A stretch of DNA of 64,000 bases from Allomyces arbusculus (GCA_027604705.1 JADHYV010000050.1:1-64000); one strand, 5' to 3'; positions 42,917 to 54,084 are shown, numbered from the stretch's first letter. Numbers and translations are program-made. Notes: generated by a model from the sequence alone, not told the origin.

Positions 42917-43791
42917 GGCGGTGGTGCTGGAGCGGTTTGTGGGGCGGTCGGGGTGCAGAGCTACGCGGGTCAAGCACAATCGCGTCAGCCTCCCTTACCA
43001 GCGCGAAGAACAGGTGCGGGGCTAGTAAGACGAGGGAGGAAAGACCAAGAGTACGCGCACCTTGGCTGCAGGACGCGTCGAAGGAGACTGCAGGGGAGAA
43101 AGAGTCGTGGGGACACACCCGCTTTATAGCCTCCTCGGGCAATGACCTCGCACGTCGCCACGGGTATCCGGTCGTGCGACGCGGCCATGACATCGCCATA
43201 GCTTGCCGAGGGCGAAGGGAGATGGTGGCGTGTCCTTGGCACGCACGCATCGCCAACCGTTTGGCTGCTTCGGTGCCGCTTTGATGTGGGCGAGAATGCG
43301 CGCGCGGCAAGTTGCGGCGTCATTTCGATCGAAAATCGAAAGAAGACCAAGCCGGCGACTCCGTTGGGACATTTGCGCGTGCGTGTTCGCCGCTCGTTGA
43401 GCGGTCTGGGCGACAGTTGCGTGTGGCGCAGGCGAGCCAGGTGGCCGCCAACCTCTCGGATGTGAATGTTCCGGGCTTTTCAGTGACATGTGGCGCGTCG
43501 AGGATACGCGAGGATGGATGCGCGCGCCATGCTAGTCGGGCGCTGGGTCCTGGCGACGACCAGCGCAAAGAATGCGGAGCAAAAGTGCATCCAAGAGGGG
43601 ATTCTGAACGACTTTTCCTCACGACCAGAGGGAGCGATGGACCAGCGCTGAAGATGAAAACCGGTGGAGCTGGAATACATGATATGGACACGCAATCCTA
43701 CACCAAACCGGCGACGGCGTCTCATCTCGCGCGCGTCTCCCCGCCCTTGCGTCGCCCCCAACAGGAGCACCATCCTTTTTCGTTTCTCATA
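42917..43791. other. Spacer between the tandem dehydrogenases
   Basis: About 875 bp with no supported gene; should hold the promoter of SDR copy 1 and the 3' end of SDR copy 2. Confidence 0.45.
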
Positions 43792-44723
43792 TTACAGCTT
43801 GGGCAGCGCGTTCGACTTGGGCACCTTGCGCACGCCGACGCGCGGCAGGATCGCGACCGTGTCAGCAACAAGCGACTCGTCCTCAATACACATAATCATG
43901 GCGTCGGTCACCCACTCAATCGGGATCAGCGCTGAGTTCTTGATCATGCCGTCAAACTTGGCGTTGTTGGCACGGTTGTTGCGAACGAGCGGCGTGTCGG
44001 TGAAGAACGGGGCCACGGCATTGACGCGCACCTTGTTGTGCTTGGCGTACCGCGCCATCGACTTGGTAAACCCAACCACACCGTGCTTGGCCGCACAGTA
44101 GACGGGCGCGACTGCGATGGGAACGAGACCGGCGACACTGGCCGTATTGACGACGATCCCGCCGTGTGGGGCCATGTACTCGAGCGCGAGCTGCGTGCCG
44201 AGCACCACGGCGTTCAGGTCAATGTCGAGCACCTTCTTCCACGTCATGTTCACGTCCTTGTCGAGCTCGACCGAGTCGGAGATGCCGGCGTTGTTGACTA
44301 CGACCTATAAATGCGATCACGGAAACGATTTGGTGAGCCCAACCGCTCGCGGAGCATCAGGGATACCACGAAGACGATGAAAGCGCACATGTACTTGGCC
44401 AAAGGCCTTGATGGTCGCATCAAACGCAGCGCGCATGTCCTCGACCGACGTGACATCAGCGCGCACGGGAATCGCGCGCTTCTCGCCCGCGTCGGCATTG
44501 TACTTGGTTGCGAGCGCGTTTGCTGCCTCCAGGTTGATATCGACGAGCACGAGCTTGGCGCTATAACGCGTGCCAGGTGCTCGTCAATCCACATTTCACG
44601 GTCCACATCGAAAACGGTTGTTGCGCTGTACCCCTTGCCAAAGAGCCGGTCGCACAGCGCGTGGCCGTAGCCCGATGCGGCACCCGTGATGAGGCAGACC
44701 TTGTCGCGAACGTCGAAGACCAT
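43792..44723 (-). CDS. Short-chain dehydrogenase/reductase (15-hydroxyprostaglandin dehydrogenase-like), copy 2
   Basis: A paralogue of the neighbouring SDR, about 258 residues in three exons (44723-44632, 44560-44389, 44304-43792). Motifs: CLITGAASGYGHALC, KLVLVDIN, VVVNNAGISD, NTASVAGLV with VYCAAKHG (YxxxK), VNAVAPFFTDTP. The second donor was placed at 44388 (GTGCGC) to keep FGQVH-VVVNNAG the same length as copy 1; GTACAT four codons... upstream (CAA/GTACAT) is the alternative. Its 5' end faces the PPOX-type gene across 550 bp, so the two probably share a bidirectional promoter region. Confidence 0.88.
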
Positions 44724-45273
44724 TGTGCTTTCAGCGAGGGCCGTTGGTGGTGCTGGAGCTGGTGCGTGCTGGAGCTATCGCCGCGAACGATTTGCAGCAA
44801 GTTCAAAGTGATGGTTCGCGCGTGGGCAGCAGGGATCCTGCAGAGGCTGGTGGTTGCTGTCGAGCAGCGTGCAAAAGAGAATGCCAGCGCCGGTGCCCGT
44901 CCAGCTTCCTTGCTCGTCGCCTCCATGGTGGTGGCGAAGGAAGGGGAAGCGCGTGCACATCGTGAGGCCCCAGAGAGGAAATCGCGCGCTTTTCAAGTCG
45001 TCGGCTCGGCAGCTCGGCAGTTCGGCACGCAAAGTCGCCAGGAATGATTTCTGAGCAGCGGGCGCGTATGGACAATTTTGTGCTCTCATTTGCTTCATTT
45101 TGCCATCAAGAAGGGGCATGGACGACGTTGCGCCGCCCACCACGCGCAAGAACCAGTCGCAACGGCGGACGGGACGGTCCATCTCTTCTCATAGCGACCG
45201 TCGCGAACGACAGCACGACGAGCACGACGCAAACCCGCCGTGCACCCACGCTTCAGCTTCCATTGCCTCCAAA

Positions 45274-46074
45274 ATGTCCACCAGCACACCTTCATCATTG
45301 CCGAGCTTCATCGACCCGCTCGCCGCCGCGATCCCAACGAGCACCGGCACCATCACGTCCCCCTTCTACGGCATTCTCGCATCGACGCGCCGGTCAGGCG
45401 GGTCCTCAGCGCACCCGCTGGCCCTCTCGCACGTGCTCGCTGACGACGGCACCGTTTTCCTCATCGCCTACGCGAGCCGCACCGCGCCTATCCTCAACGA
45501 CCTCAAACACACGAACGTCGTCGAGCTCGCCATCCAGACCCCCGGCGGGATCTGGCGCGTCGACGGGAAATCGTCCATCGCGTGCGCTCCCTCCCTGCTG
45601 ATGAGGTTCCCGCCGCCACGCGTGCACCAGGACGAAGACCCGCGGCTCTACTGGGAACGGCACCGGCTCTCCGTGTTCATGCGGCTCAGTGCCAAGCAGC
45701 GCGCACTCTACTTGCTCCCGCCCGCGTACGAGTCGGTGCGGCACGCCAAGGAGATTGTCACGGAAGTGCCGACGCCTGAGGGGGAGACGGTTGATGCATT
45801 GGCGGAACGGCTGTTTGGGGTCATGTCCCTGACGTCGTCGGTGCTGAGCGCCAACTCGAGTCCGGCCGCAGGACCTGCAGCAGCTCCTGTCGCGCTGCCC
45901 GCGACTAAGCAGTCCAACTTTGAGTTTGCGCTCGAGGAGTTTGTGCTCGTCGTGATCAAGCTGACCAAGGTGGATTTGCTCGAATATGGCTCGGAGGTCG
46001 CCGATTTCCAGCGGCTCGTGTGGACTCTGAACAAGGACGGGTCGTGGAGGTCGGCCGAAACGGTGTCGCCGTAG
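45274..46074 (+). CDS. Pyridoxamine 5'-phosphate oxidase-like FMN-binding split-barrel protein (Alr4036/PPOX family)
   Basis: A 266-residue single-exon protein. The ATG at 45274 (MSTSTPSS) is preferred because the frame upstream (to 45100) is Arg/His-rich and unlike the family. Typical features: FYGILASTRRS near the start, a DDGTVFLIAYASRTAPILNDL strand-loop that binds FMN, VELAIQTPGGIWRVDG, a W-E-RHRLS segment, and the C-terminal YGSEVADFQRLVWTLNKDGSW substrate/FMN region. The family includes fungal PPOX-type proteins of unproven substrate; true pyridoxine oxidase is usually better conserved. It ends 134 bp from the convergent RBM22 gene. Confidence 0.78.
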   Translation: MSTSTPSSLPSFIDPLAAAIPTSTGTITSPFYGILASTRRSGGSSAHPLALSHVLADDGTVFLIAYASRTAPILNDLKHTNVVELAIQTPGGIWRVDGKSSIACAPSLLMRFPPPRVHQDEDPRLYWERHRLSVFMRLSAKQRALYLLPPAYESVRHAKEIVTEVPTPEGETVDALAERLFGVMSLTSSVLSANSSPAAGPAAAPVALPATKQSNFEFALEEFVLVVIKLTKVDLLEYGSEVADFQRLVWTLNKDGSWRSAETVSP

Positions 46075-46208
46075 AGGGTCATGATGATTAGAAAGTACAC
46101 GATTTTAGTGTAAAGATCTGTTGATGTCGAACTGAAAGCCATATGCGTAACGTGAATGTGCACTCCCAACAGCCCGGCTCACACGGAGCCAAAATGTATT
46201 CACTCTTT

Positions 46209-47529
46209 TCACTTGAGCAACGACGGGTCCATGGCCGCGTACCCGGACCGCTGACTCGCCGCGCCTGGTTTACTGGTCGACACCGGCTTGGTCGGGAGCC
46301 GGCTCTTGCCCCATGCGAGCTTGATGACGCCCTCGCCCGACTGCAGCTCCTGCTCGTCGCCGCCGGCCATGGCGGCCTTGGCCATTTCGTGCTCCTCGTA
46401 GTTGACAAACGCCGACTTCTTGGCCACGGCAATGACAATCGACTTGACGACGCCGTATTGCTCGAAATGTGCTCTGAAAGTGGTGGAACCGAACGAGGTA
46501 AGTCACTGTTGGGTTCGGGTGGCGAAAGTGTCCCGGGACGCGTACCGAAGAATCGGCTCAGTGGTCGCGTCGTCTGGGATCTTGGTGACCAAGATGGTCA
46601 CCGACTGTGCATTGCTCTGCTCGGCCTCGCGCAAGTGCCGATCGAGAATCTGTGTTCCCGACGAGGATCCTGGTTGCGGCGCGGCATGGCCCGACTTGGC
46701 GAGAAACTCGGCGAGCTTTTCCTTGTTCTTGGGCATTTCGTGCCTAGAACCCGAATTAAAATCCCGCAGTCAGCAATAACCACTCAACGACAACAAAATC
46801 CAGAGCCAAACGCACCGGTGCGGGCAATCGCGCCCCCGCGTGCACTTGCCCTTCAACCAAAAACTGCAAATCGGGTTCGCCTTGCGCTTCGTCTGCGACG
46901 TATATGGTTCCCCACTCGACCGCGCCAACGCCTTGAGCGTATCCTTGGCCACCGAGTCCATTTTCCCGTAATCCACGAGCCCTTTCCCGGTCTTGCTCAT
47001 TTGCTCTTCGGCGGCACGCAGCGCCCACCGGCGGTTGGCGTCGCCTGTCGGCAAGTCGGAGGCACCGCCAAACATGGCGTCGCGCACGCGCGTCGACAGG
47101 CCGTATTCGAGGTCGAGCATGCAGCACTGGCACGTGTTCTTGATTTTCGCACACGACGTGCAAATTTCGGTGCGCCGGTATCGCTGACCGACGCCGGGCA
47201 GCCACCGGTATGTTGTGTAGGGCCGCGTGCAGATCTGGGTAGGGGTGGTGGTCGGACGTGACGGTCAGGTTCGTGATGGGTTCGGAAGGAGTGAGGGCAG
47301 TTACGCGCACCTTGCACGCCTGGCCCATTTCCTGGGTCGTCATGCGCATGTACGGGTTGTCGCCGAGGCACGACTCGCAGATGATGGGGAAGTCCTGTGG
47401 GATGGTCGTTGATCAATTGTCGTCCCAGAAAAGGTCCCCGAGGTGGTCGCCGAGGTGCTGTGTTCGGATATGGCCAGTGTTAACGCGGCTTCGTCGTGAA
47501 CATACTTGATTCGCATCGTCGTCGGCCAT
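46209..47529 (-). CDS. RBM22: Pre-mRNA splicing factor RBM22/Ecm2 (Slt11)
   Basis: RBM22/Ecm2 binds U6 snRNA and the intron in the activated spliceosome (NTC-related). Five exons: 47529-47506 (only eight codons), 47394-47311, 47234-46816, 46743-46546, 46473-46209. Spliced sequence: [18 protein letters not shown] and [16 protein letters not shown] form the N-terminal zinc fingers, followed by [20 protein letters not shown] (Torus-type Cys pairs); the CCCH finger [20 protein letters not shown] is joined across intron 3; the RRM runs from [12 protein letters not shown] to [18 protein letters not shown] and [12 protein letters not shown], ending with IKLAWGKSR. Order and residues match human RBM22. 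Introns are 111, 76, 72 and 72 nt. Convergent with the PPOX-type gene. Confidence 0.95.
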
Positions 47530-47950
47530 GGTATCAAATTGCAGCGAGTCGCGTTGCTGTGCTGTTGTTCTGTTGAGCAGAGTGTCGTTGGCACACTGGT
47601 CGTGGTTGAAGTCGTTGACTTTGCGACACACGTGAGGCGAAAGCAAACGAAAGATCAGCGTAACCTGGCACATGCTGGCCTCCACGTCAGAGGCACTGAA
47701 TTTAGTGCCTCACTGTGTGCGCGACGTGGCGCACCGCGGCGCAGCACCGCTTCGCCCAGGCTGAGGCTTTATCGGCGGAAGTTCCCTGGCTGCTCAAGCG
47801 GCATTGGCTCCCGTTTTCCTTCGAGCAGGTCGTCCTCTCTTTGACCCTCCCCTGCCTCCTGCACACTGACTTCCACCGCGTGTCCACACCGGTCGCTTCA
47901 TGATCAGCACAACACGGCGAGCCTGACTTGCTCAACAAGACGCCGCGGCC
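47530..47950. other. Divergent promoter region between RBM22 and the 996-residue protein
   Basis: About 420 bp between head-to-head genes; no coding signal seen. Confidence 0.5.
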
Positions 47951-50941
47951 ATGGACACGGTCCTCGTGCGCGTGCCCCGCCTGTGCGGCCCTCGCCCGGA
48001 CCTGCACTCGCTCCTCGACAACAAGCACCCAGACCACCCACCTGCAACGCTCGGCGAGCACGACTACGCTTTCGCCGACATGCCCGTGGGCACCACTACC
48101 ACCACGGCTGGCCCGTCTGGTGGTCTGCGCCGGCATGCGTCGGCGTTCAACCTCCGCGATCCGCGCAACAAGCCGCTTCCGCCAGCGCCCGTCGTTGACA
48201 ACGGGCCCGCACGACCAGTCGACGCCACCGCAACTGATCCCTTCCCGGCTCTGTTGCTCACACACGATCTGGTCCTGCCCTTGCTGCCGGCGCTCAACGG
48301 TGGAGAGACGACGAGCACGGTCCTGCACCACACCGGATCGCGTCCACGGAGCCGAAGTGACCCCCGGCCGTTCTCGTCGTACATGATTGTGCGCGACGCC
48401 CTCGATCAGCCGCAGAGCACCCAGCACCCAGTACTTGCCTTGCCACAGCTCGCCCCGCGGCCCAATGGCAGACCAGTGCCTGCGCATGACCCGCGCGCAC
48501 CTTCTCCACCCAATCCCGCGGGCGGCGCCACGCTCATTCGGCTCCCGCCTGCGCGGCTGCCGAGTGTTCGCCGTGCCGACCGACCCAATACCCCAGCTTC
48601 GTTGGCATCGCGCGCGTCGCTCCAACGATCGCAGTCGGCGACGCTGCACCTACCCCGCGTCGCTCCGCGCACCGACCCGGTCGTGCGGCGCACGAGTCCC
48701 GTCGTCGAGCCCCGCGCCGTCGTGCCGCTGCACCTCGCGCACCTTGCACGCACCGAACCGCGCTCCCGGCCGAGACGCGACAACTCGGTCCGCTTACACG
48801 GTCCAGCAACCGCACCGCGCCCGACGCTTGCGCTCCCGCAACTCGCGGGTCCCGCACCGCCGCCATCGGCCCCCTTGGCGCGCCCCGCGGAACCTGACCA
48901 ATTGGCGGTAGAGTCGGTCGACGACGACGACGCAAGCGGATTCTACGATACCGCGTCGGTGACGCGGATCGTCCGCTCAGCATTGCGCGATCCGGCTCCG
49001 CCTTATCGCGACCCGGCGGCACCGTACTTGCCGGACCTCGATCCGCAGACGGGCCGGCCGCTGACGACGGCTGCACTGACGCTGACACCCGAGCTCACGC
49101 AGGCCGTGCTCGCGCTCATGCAGGGGCATTATATTCCGTCGCTCCGGGCGGTGCCAGGATCGAGTTCCACGGCGTTGAGTTCTACTGCGGTTGCGCCAGC
49201 ACCGCCAATGACGTCGTGGACGACGGCGACGGGAGCTATCGGCCGTGCACCCGCCGAATCGACATCGACCATGACCACCACAACGACGGCCCCACTTGCG
49301 ACCCTCTCGGCATGGACCGTCCTCGGCAACGCGCGCGCGGGGGCCGAAAACACGCGCGCGTACTTGTGCTACGGCGGGATCCACGTCGCGACGCTCGCCG
49401 TCCTCCCGCCGACCTCGTCCACTGACGACGCGCCCGGGGTCGTGATCGCACTTACTCCGCGACTCCCACTCGCCGACCTCGACCCGGGCTCGATGCCGCG
49501 CGGCACCGCCGAAAACGACCTCCACGGCAACCTCGTCCTATACCTCGTCTCGGAAAATCGCACCGTGACGATGACCACCAAGGACCGCGGGTACGCCGCG
49601 CAAATCCTCGAGTTTGTTGGGACCCGGCCCAGTGCAGCACCGCCACTGCCAGACCGGCACCAGTCAGTCACCCGCCCGCGGTCTGCGTCGGTCCCGGCCA
49701 CGTTCATGCCGTCGGCCCCTTCCTCCCCCCCACCGCACTACGAAGACTTGACGATCGCGCGCGCGAGGGCGAATACGGTCGCCACGTGGTCCCCACCTGT
49801 CGCTGACGTGGACGCCGTGGAACCCAGGCGCGGATCGTCGCCCGCGATGCTGGAAGCCACCCCTGCGGACGTGCCGCGCGCGCCGTCGCCGCCACCGCCG
49901 GCGGTGACGGTCGCGCCGTCGAGGGCGAGGCCGCGGGGGAGGAGTTTGGCACGGACGACGACGAATTGGATCCGGCGAGTGGTTGCGGCCGTGGCCAAAA
50001 CCCGCGGCGGCGGTGCTGCTGGAAACACGCCGCAAGCGGCGGGGAGCGCGTCATCCACCTCGTGGTCGTGGACCGCTGTCGCACGCCGGTCCTCGGAGCG
50101 GCTCGCGCGGCGGCGGTCGTCGGAGCACTTCCACCCCGGCGTGACCGCTACTGCGGGAGACTCGCTGGATACACCTCGAACCCAGGACCATCCCGCCGCG
50201 CCGTCGCAGGGCCCGCTCGTCACCCGCCTCGGCGACCGGTCCCTGTCGAGCGAATCCGCACCCCCGCGCTCTGCGCGATCGCATGGGACCGCGCGCGGGT
50301 GCGGGCCGTGCTTGCCCGTCCACGCTGGCGTGGGCGGCGGCAGCAGTGTGCGCGTCGAGGCCGTGCCGGCGTTCATGGGCGCGGTGCCGGACCGGACGGC
50401 GTCGCTCGATTTGTCGGCTGCAGCAGCGGCGGCGGCGGCAGCGGCGGCCGCGTCGTCGGGATCAGCGTTGGGGTCGGCGCCGGCGTCGCTCGCGCCAATG
50501 TCGCCGGGAATGCCGTTGACGCCGACCGGCGCAGGGGATACGACGCTGCACCGCATGCCGCACGATGAAAATGGGAACGAGCGTGGTTTGCCGGAGTTGC
50601 CCGCGGCCGATGTGCCCGACGTCGAGGACGACGAGGATGGCAATGACGATAACCGGTCGTTGCGAAGCACGGCGACGGTCGATTCCGGGTCGCGCGTATC
50701 GAGCACGCTCTACCACGCGCCGCTAGGCGGGGCGTTGGTCGGGAGCGATGTCGCGCTGGTGGCGGTGGTGCGGGACGCCATGGCTGCCGAGTCGGTCGTC
50801 GGGATCGAAGATGAGGTAGCGGACAGGGAGGAGGATGCCGCATCGAGTATTGCGGGCGTGTTTGGGTCGGAGATTATGGCGGTCCGGACGCGCGAGGCGG
50901 TGGGGTCGCCGGAGGTGCGCGTGCGGGAGATGCTGGTGTGA
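47951..50941 (+). CDS. Large, mostly disordered protein with a possible PH-like segment; unrecognised
   Basis: A single open frame of 996 residues starting MDTVLVRVPRLCGP. It is dominated by Pro, Ala, Arg and Ser, with many SxxSPPP-type stretches, an alanine run (about 50418-50456) and an acidic segment (DVEDDEDGNDD). One region at about residues 450-560 (SAWTVLGNARAG, YLCYGGIHVATLAVLP, NLVLYLVSENRTVTMTT, AAQILEFVGTR) has the strand pattern and final helix of a pleckstrin-homology-like fold and is the only clearly globular part. No membrane helix or signal peptide. Codon use is as GC-rich as the neighbours, and the frame is too long to be chance. A scaffold or signalling adaptor is a guess. 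Confidence 0.65.
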   Translation: MDTVLVRVPRLCGPRPDLHSLLDNKHPDHPPATLGEHDYAFADMPVGTTTTTAGPSGGLRRHASAFNLRDPRNKPLPPAPVVDNGPARPVDATATDPFPALLLTHDLVLPLLPALNGGETTSTVLHHTGSRPRSRSDPRPFSSYMIVRDALDQPQSTQHPVLALPQLAPRPNGRPVPAHDPRAPSPPNPAGGATLIRLPPARLPSVRRADRPNTPASLASRASLQRSQSATLHLPRVAPRTDPVVRRTSPVVEPRAVVPLHLAHLARTEPRSRPRRDNSVRLHGPATAPRPTLALPQLAGPAPPPSAPLARPAEPDQLAVESVDDDDASGFYDTASVTRIVRSALRDPAPPYRDPAAPYLPDLDPQTGRPLTTAALTLTPELTQAVLALMQGHYIPSLRAVPGSSSTALSSTAVAPAPPMTSWTTATGAIGRAPAESTSTMTTTTTAPLATLSAWTVLGNARAGAENTRAYLCYGGIHVATLAVLPPTSSTDDAPGVVIALTPRLPLADLDPGSMPRGTAENDLHGNLVLYLVSENRTVTMTTKDRGYAAQILEFVGTRPSAAPPLPDRHQSVTRPRSASVPATFMPSAPSSPPPHYEDLTIARARANTVATWSPPVADVDAVEPRRGSSPAMLEATPADVPRAPSPPPPAVTVAPSRARPRGRSLARTTTNWIRRVVAAVAKTRGGGAAGNTPQAAGSASSTSWSWTAVARRSSERLARRRSSEHFHPGVTATAGDSLDTPRTQDHPAAPSQGPLVTRLGDRSLSSESAPPRSARSHGTARGCGPCLPVHAGVGGGSSVRVEAVPAFMGAVPDRTASLDLSAAAAAAAAAAAASSGSALGSAPASLAPMSPGMPLTPTGAGDTTLHRMPHDENGNERGLPELPAADVPDVEDDEDGNDDNRSLRSTATVDSGSRVSSTLYHAPLGGALVGSDVALVAVVRDAMAAESVVGIEDEVADREEDAASSIAGVFGSEIMAVRTREAVGSPEVRVREMLV

Positions 50942-51036
50942 GGGAGGAAGTGCTGGCAGTTCATTTTGTCGTGGGTGAAAAAGATAGCAATTTTGTTTCA
51001 CACAAACACTCCAATAAAGAGAACGAAAAATCAAAT

Positions 51037-51867
51037 CTACTCCACCGTCATGCCCGTTAGCTCCGCAATCTTGGCCTGCAGCACGTCTTGTGGTGATGCG
51101 GCCGCGGTACTGGTCGAGGCCGAGGCACCAGCAGCAGCGGCAGCGGCCTTCTTTGGCGGACGCACGAGGACCGTCTTTATCAGTTCCATGGCGTTCGGGT
51201 TGCCGTCCCATGTCCGCAACGCCTCGACGACCTTGGACGCGGCAAGGTTCGGGATCGCTAATTTGCATTCGCGCGTGTGGGATTCCTTCTCGCTCACGCA
51301 TCCAGTCGAGGGGCGAGAATACGTACTTAGGCCATACTTCTCGTACTCGCTGCGTTCCTGCGCCATCATCGCGACCAGCAGATCCTCGCGCGGCTTCTTC
51401 TTGCCGTGCAGCTGCGCCTCGCGCTCGCGCACGAGTTCCTCGAGCTCGGCCTGGTGCCGGACCAGGAACTGCTCGATCATGCCGTGCATTTGCTCGTAGG
51501 TGTAGGATTTCAGGGACGGGTCGAGGTGGTCGCGGACAAACGTGTACCGCTCCACTACGTAGTTTGGTATGCATGGATCAGCTCTTGCGCCTCTGGAATG
51601 GGGGTGTTAGGTTTGAGATGGGCGCCATACGTTGCGGGCCAACCTTGACTTCGTCGCGCTCGCGAGACGTGCGTGCGATCCGGTCATCGCGAAGCATGGC
51701 GCGCTTGGCCTGCTTGGCCTTGCGCGAGAACGGGTGCACATTGTCGATCTTGCCGACTTTTTTCAGCGACTTGACCTTGTTGTTGGGCTAGGGCCGCCAG
51801 GTCGTGGGTGTCAATTTTTTCATGAATCGTGCTGGAAAGATGATTTCTTTTAGGTGCAGCTCACCAT
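51037..51867 (-). CDS. TMA16: TMA16 (translation machinery-associated protein 16), 60S biogenesis
   Basis: TMA16 is a late pre-60S ribosome biogenesis factor. Four exons: 51867-51865 (the ATG alone), 51788-51631, 51554-51327 and 51257-51037. After splicing the protein starts MPNNKVKSLKKVGK and continues NVHPFSRKAKQAKRAML, VGPQLERYTFVRDHLDP, YTYEQMHGMIEQFL, RSEYEKYGLTIPNL, all matching human TMA16 (IHPYSRKAAQ, VGEKLQWFQNHLDP, FEGYGLEIPD). The intron directly after the start codon was inferred because no ATG is available in exon 2 before KVKSL and the ATG/GTGAGC...CCCTAG/CCC arrangement restores the family's MPxx start. Introns 76, 76 and 69 nt. The C-terminal Ala/Ser-rich tail is variable. Confidence 0.88.
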
Positions 51868-52171
51868 CGTGCGAGTTGTTGGTGTGCAATCTCGCTGCGA
51901 TGGTGGGGGTGGAGTGGTTGCGAAACGCGGTTGGGTGGTTGTGTTGACGTGATCATGTGAGGGCACCGGACACGCTGTCTTGTAATTATGTGCCAGATAT
52001 TAACCGCCTCCCTTGGCAACGAAAACCAGCATTCAACAACCACACCGCTTGTCGTCGCGTGACACAACCAACATGGCGGCACGCGCGCGACGGAAACGGT
52101 CATGATCGCCACCACGAGCACGACGTCGACCGCAGAATATTACACGAAAAAACGCTCAGAACGCATCAACC

Positions 52172-53898
52172 ATGAGCTCCGAACCGCAACCAACAGCTGC
52201 ACCGGTTGCACCCGCGGTAACCCCTGCCGCCATCGACTCCCCGGCAATTACTGTCGAGGCACCCACAATTGCATCCAAGCCCGGCATTATTTGCGCCGGT
52301 GACCATGTCCTGCTCGTCCTCCCATCCGAGAACAAGCGCATGCTGCAAGTCAAGCCCGATGCGACCGTGGAACTCGGCAAGTTCGGCAAATTCCAGACCA
52401 ACGCGCTCATTGGCAAGCCCTACGGCGTGCCGTACGAGATTATCAAGGGTGGAGAGCTCGCGCGCGCCGAAGTCACGCCGGAAGATGCACTGGGAGAGGC
52501 AGATTCGGACGTCAAGGACGCCAACAACAAGAACATTTTCGACGACAATGCCAACCAGACTCTCACGCACGAGGAAATTGCCACGCTCAAGGCCGAGCAG
52601 GCGTCCGGACACGAGATCATTGCCAAAATCATTTCTAGCCATACCGATTTCGATAAAAAGACCGAGTTTTCCAAGGCCAAGTACATCAAGAAGAAGCGGC
52701 AAACGTACCCTGTCCTCTCCCGTCCCGCACTCTCAACCGTGCCCATGTTGCTCACTTGGCGCCGATCCCAGGTTCTTGCGCCAATTCACCCCCGTCCAGC
52801 TCGACGCCGCGACCCTGTGTGATTTCTACTTCAACAAGAACCCTGCCAAGACCAAGGAAATGCGCATCGATATTCTGTCGCTGCTGCTCACGTCGGCCAA
52901 CGTTCGCGCGCACTCGCGCCTGCTCATCTACGACGATACTCAGGGCATGGTGACCGCGGCGGTGCTGGAACGCATGGGCGGGTTTGGCGAGGTGGTCGTC
53001 GTGCACGAGGCACTCTCACAGAACTTGGATATCGTGCGGTACATGAACTTCCCGCAGGCGACCCTCGAAACGTTGACGACGATCCCGGTCAACCGCGCGT
53101 TCCCGTTGCCGGAAGAGAGTATGTTGACGCTGTGGGTGTCTCTCGGTGAAGTGCGATGATTTCTGACGCGTTTTTTTTTTTTTTTTTTTTGGTGCGCTGT
53201 AGTGGAGTTGTGGGAGGCCTCAGCTGATACGCGCGAAATTAAGACCAAGCCGAGTTTCCGCGAGATTCGCGAAAACATTCTCCGCGGCGGGTTCGATGGG
53301 TACGGCCGTGCGCGGGAATGCCATCTTCACGATCTGAACGTCCACTCACGTCTCTGCCTCCCGCGCGCAGTCTGATCGTTGCCGCCACCGCCGACCCGCA
53401 CTCGGTCGTCGACCTGCTCTCGCCCTACATCGCCACGTCCCGACCCGTCGTCGTTTACCACTCGGCGCTCAACGTACGCCCTCGCCTGTTCGCCTCCCCT
53501 CTCCGCCCGATCCTCACTGATCCACTCCCTCTCGCTAGATGCTCACGCCGCTCTACCAATCGATGCGCGCGTCGCAATCCTACATTCTCGTGAACCTGCT
53601 GACCACCTGGTACCGGCCGTACCAGGTCCTCCCGCAACGCACGCACCCGACCATGAACATGTCGGGCCACGGCGGTGCGCTCGTGGTCGCCACTAAGGTC
53701 GCGCCCGGCCCGGCATTGCCGTCGAGCTTGACCAAGGCAGAATTGGTAGCGGTCGGGTCGTCGACGCAGGGGTCGCGAAAACGGTCGAAGCCGGCAAACC
53801 CGGCGCGCGGGAGTTCCGGGTCGCCAGCACCGAAAAAGGTTAAGGTGGGCGATGAGAAGGATGGGGAGAGTGGGGAAGGGATGGACGTGGACGCATAG
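52172..53898 (+). CDS. TRM6: tRNA (adenine-58-N1) methyltransferase non-catalytic subunit TRM6/GCD10
   Basis: TRM6 partners TRM61 to make m1A58 in tRNAs, including initiator tRNA. Five exons: 52172-52704, 52772-53118, 53203-53299, 53371-53473 and 53539-53898, giving about 479 residues. The start MSSEPQPT is the first ATG of the frame. Family segments: AGDHVLLVLPSENKRMLQVK near the N-terminus, FDDNANQTLTHEEIATLK, SSHTDFDKKTEFSKAKYIKKK, LCDFYFNKNPAKTKEMRIDIL, VRAHSRLLIYDDTQGMVTAAV (Rossmann-like core lacking the AdoMet loop), and LIVAATADPHSVVDLLSPYI. Exon 5 gives MRASQSYILVNLLTTWYRPYQVLP followed by a Lys/Asp-rich tail with a likely nuclear signal (RKRSK). Intron 2 contains a pure run of 20 T. 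Confidence 0.94.
53171..53190. repeat. Poly-T run within TRM6 intron 2
   Basis: Twenty consecutive T residues, ten bases before the intron's 3' splice site, where it could act as a strong polypyrimidine tract. Its length is likely variable. Confidence 0.9.
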
Positions 53899-54084
53899 CG
53901 GCGGATATTGAATGCATATGAATCAGGTTCTTCATTGATGTTGGTTCTTATTCGGTTGGTACATACAAACCAACGGCGCGCTTCAAGGACGCCGTTTTGC
54001 TCCAAAACTATCCAGCGCCAGCGCCAGCGCATTCCATCCGACCCTCATCGTCTACGTTGATCGAGTCGCATCTTGGCTCGTTCA

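Noticed and set aside
46143-47261. Long plus-strand frame of 372 codons
   Set aside because: Antisense to the RBM22 exons, whose zinc fingers and RRM are unmistakable.
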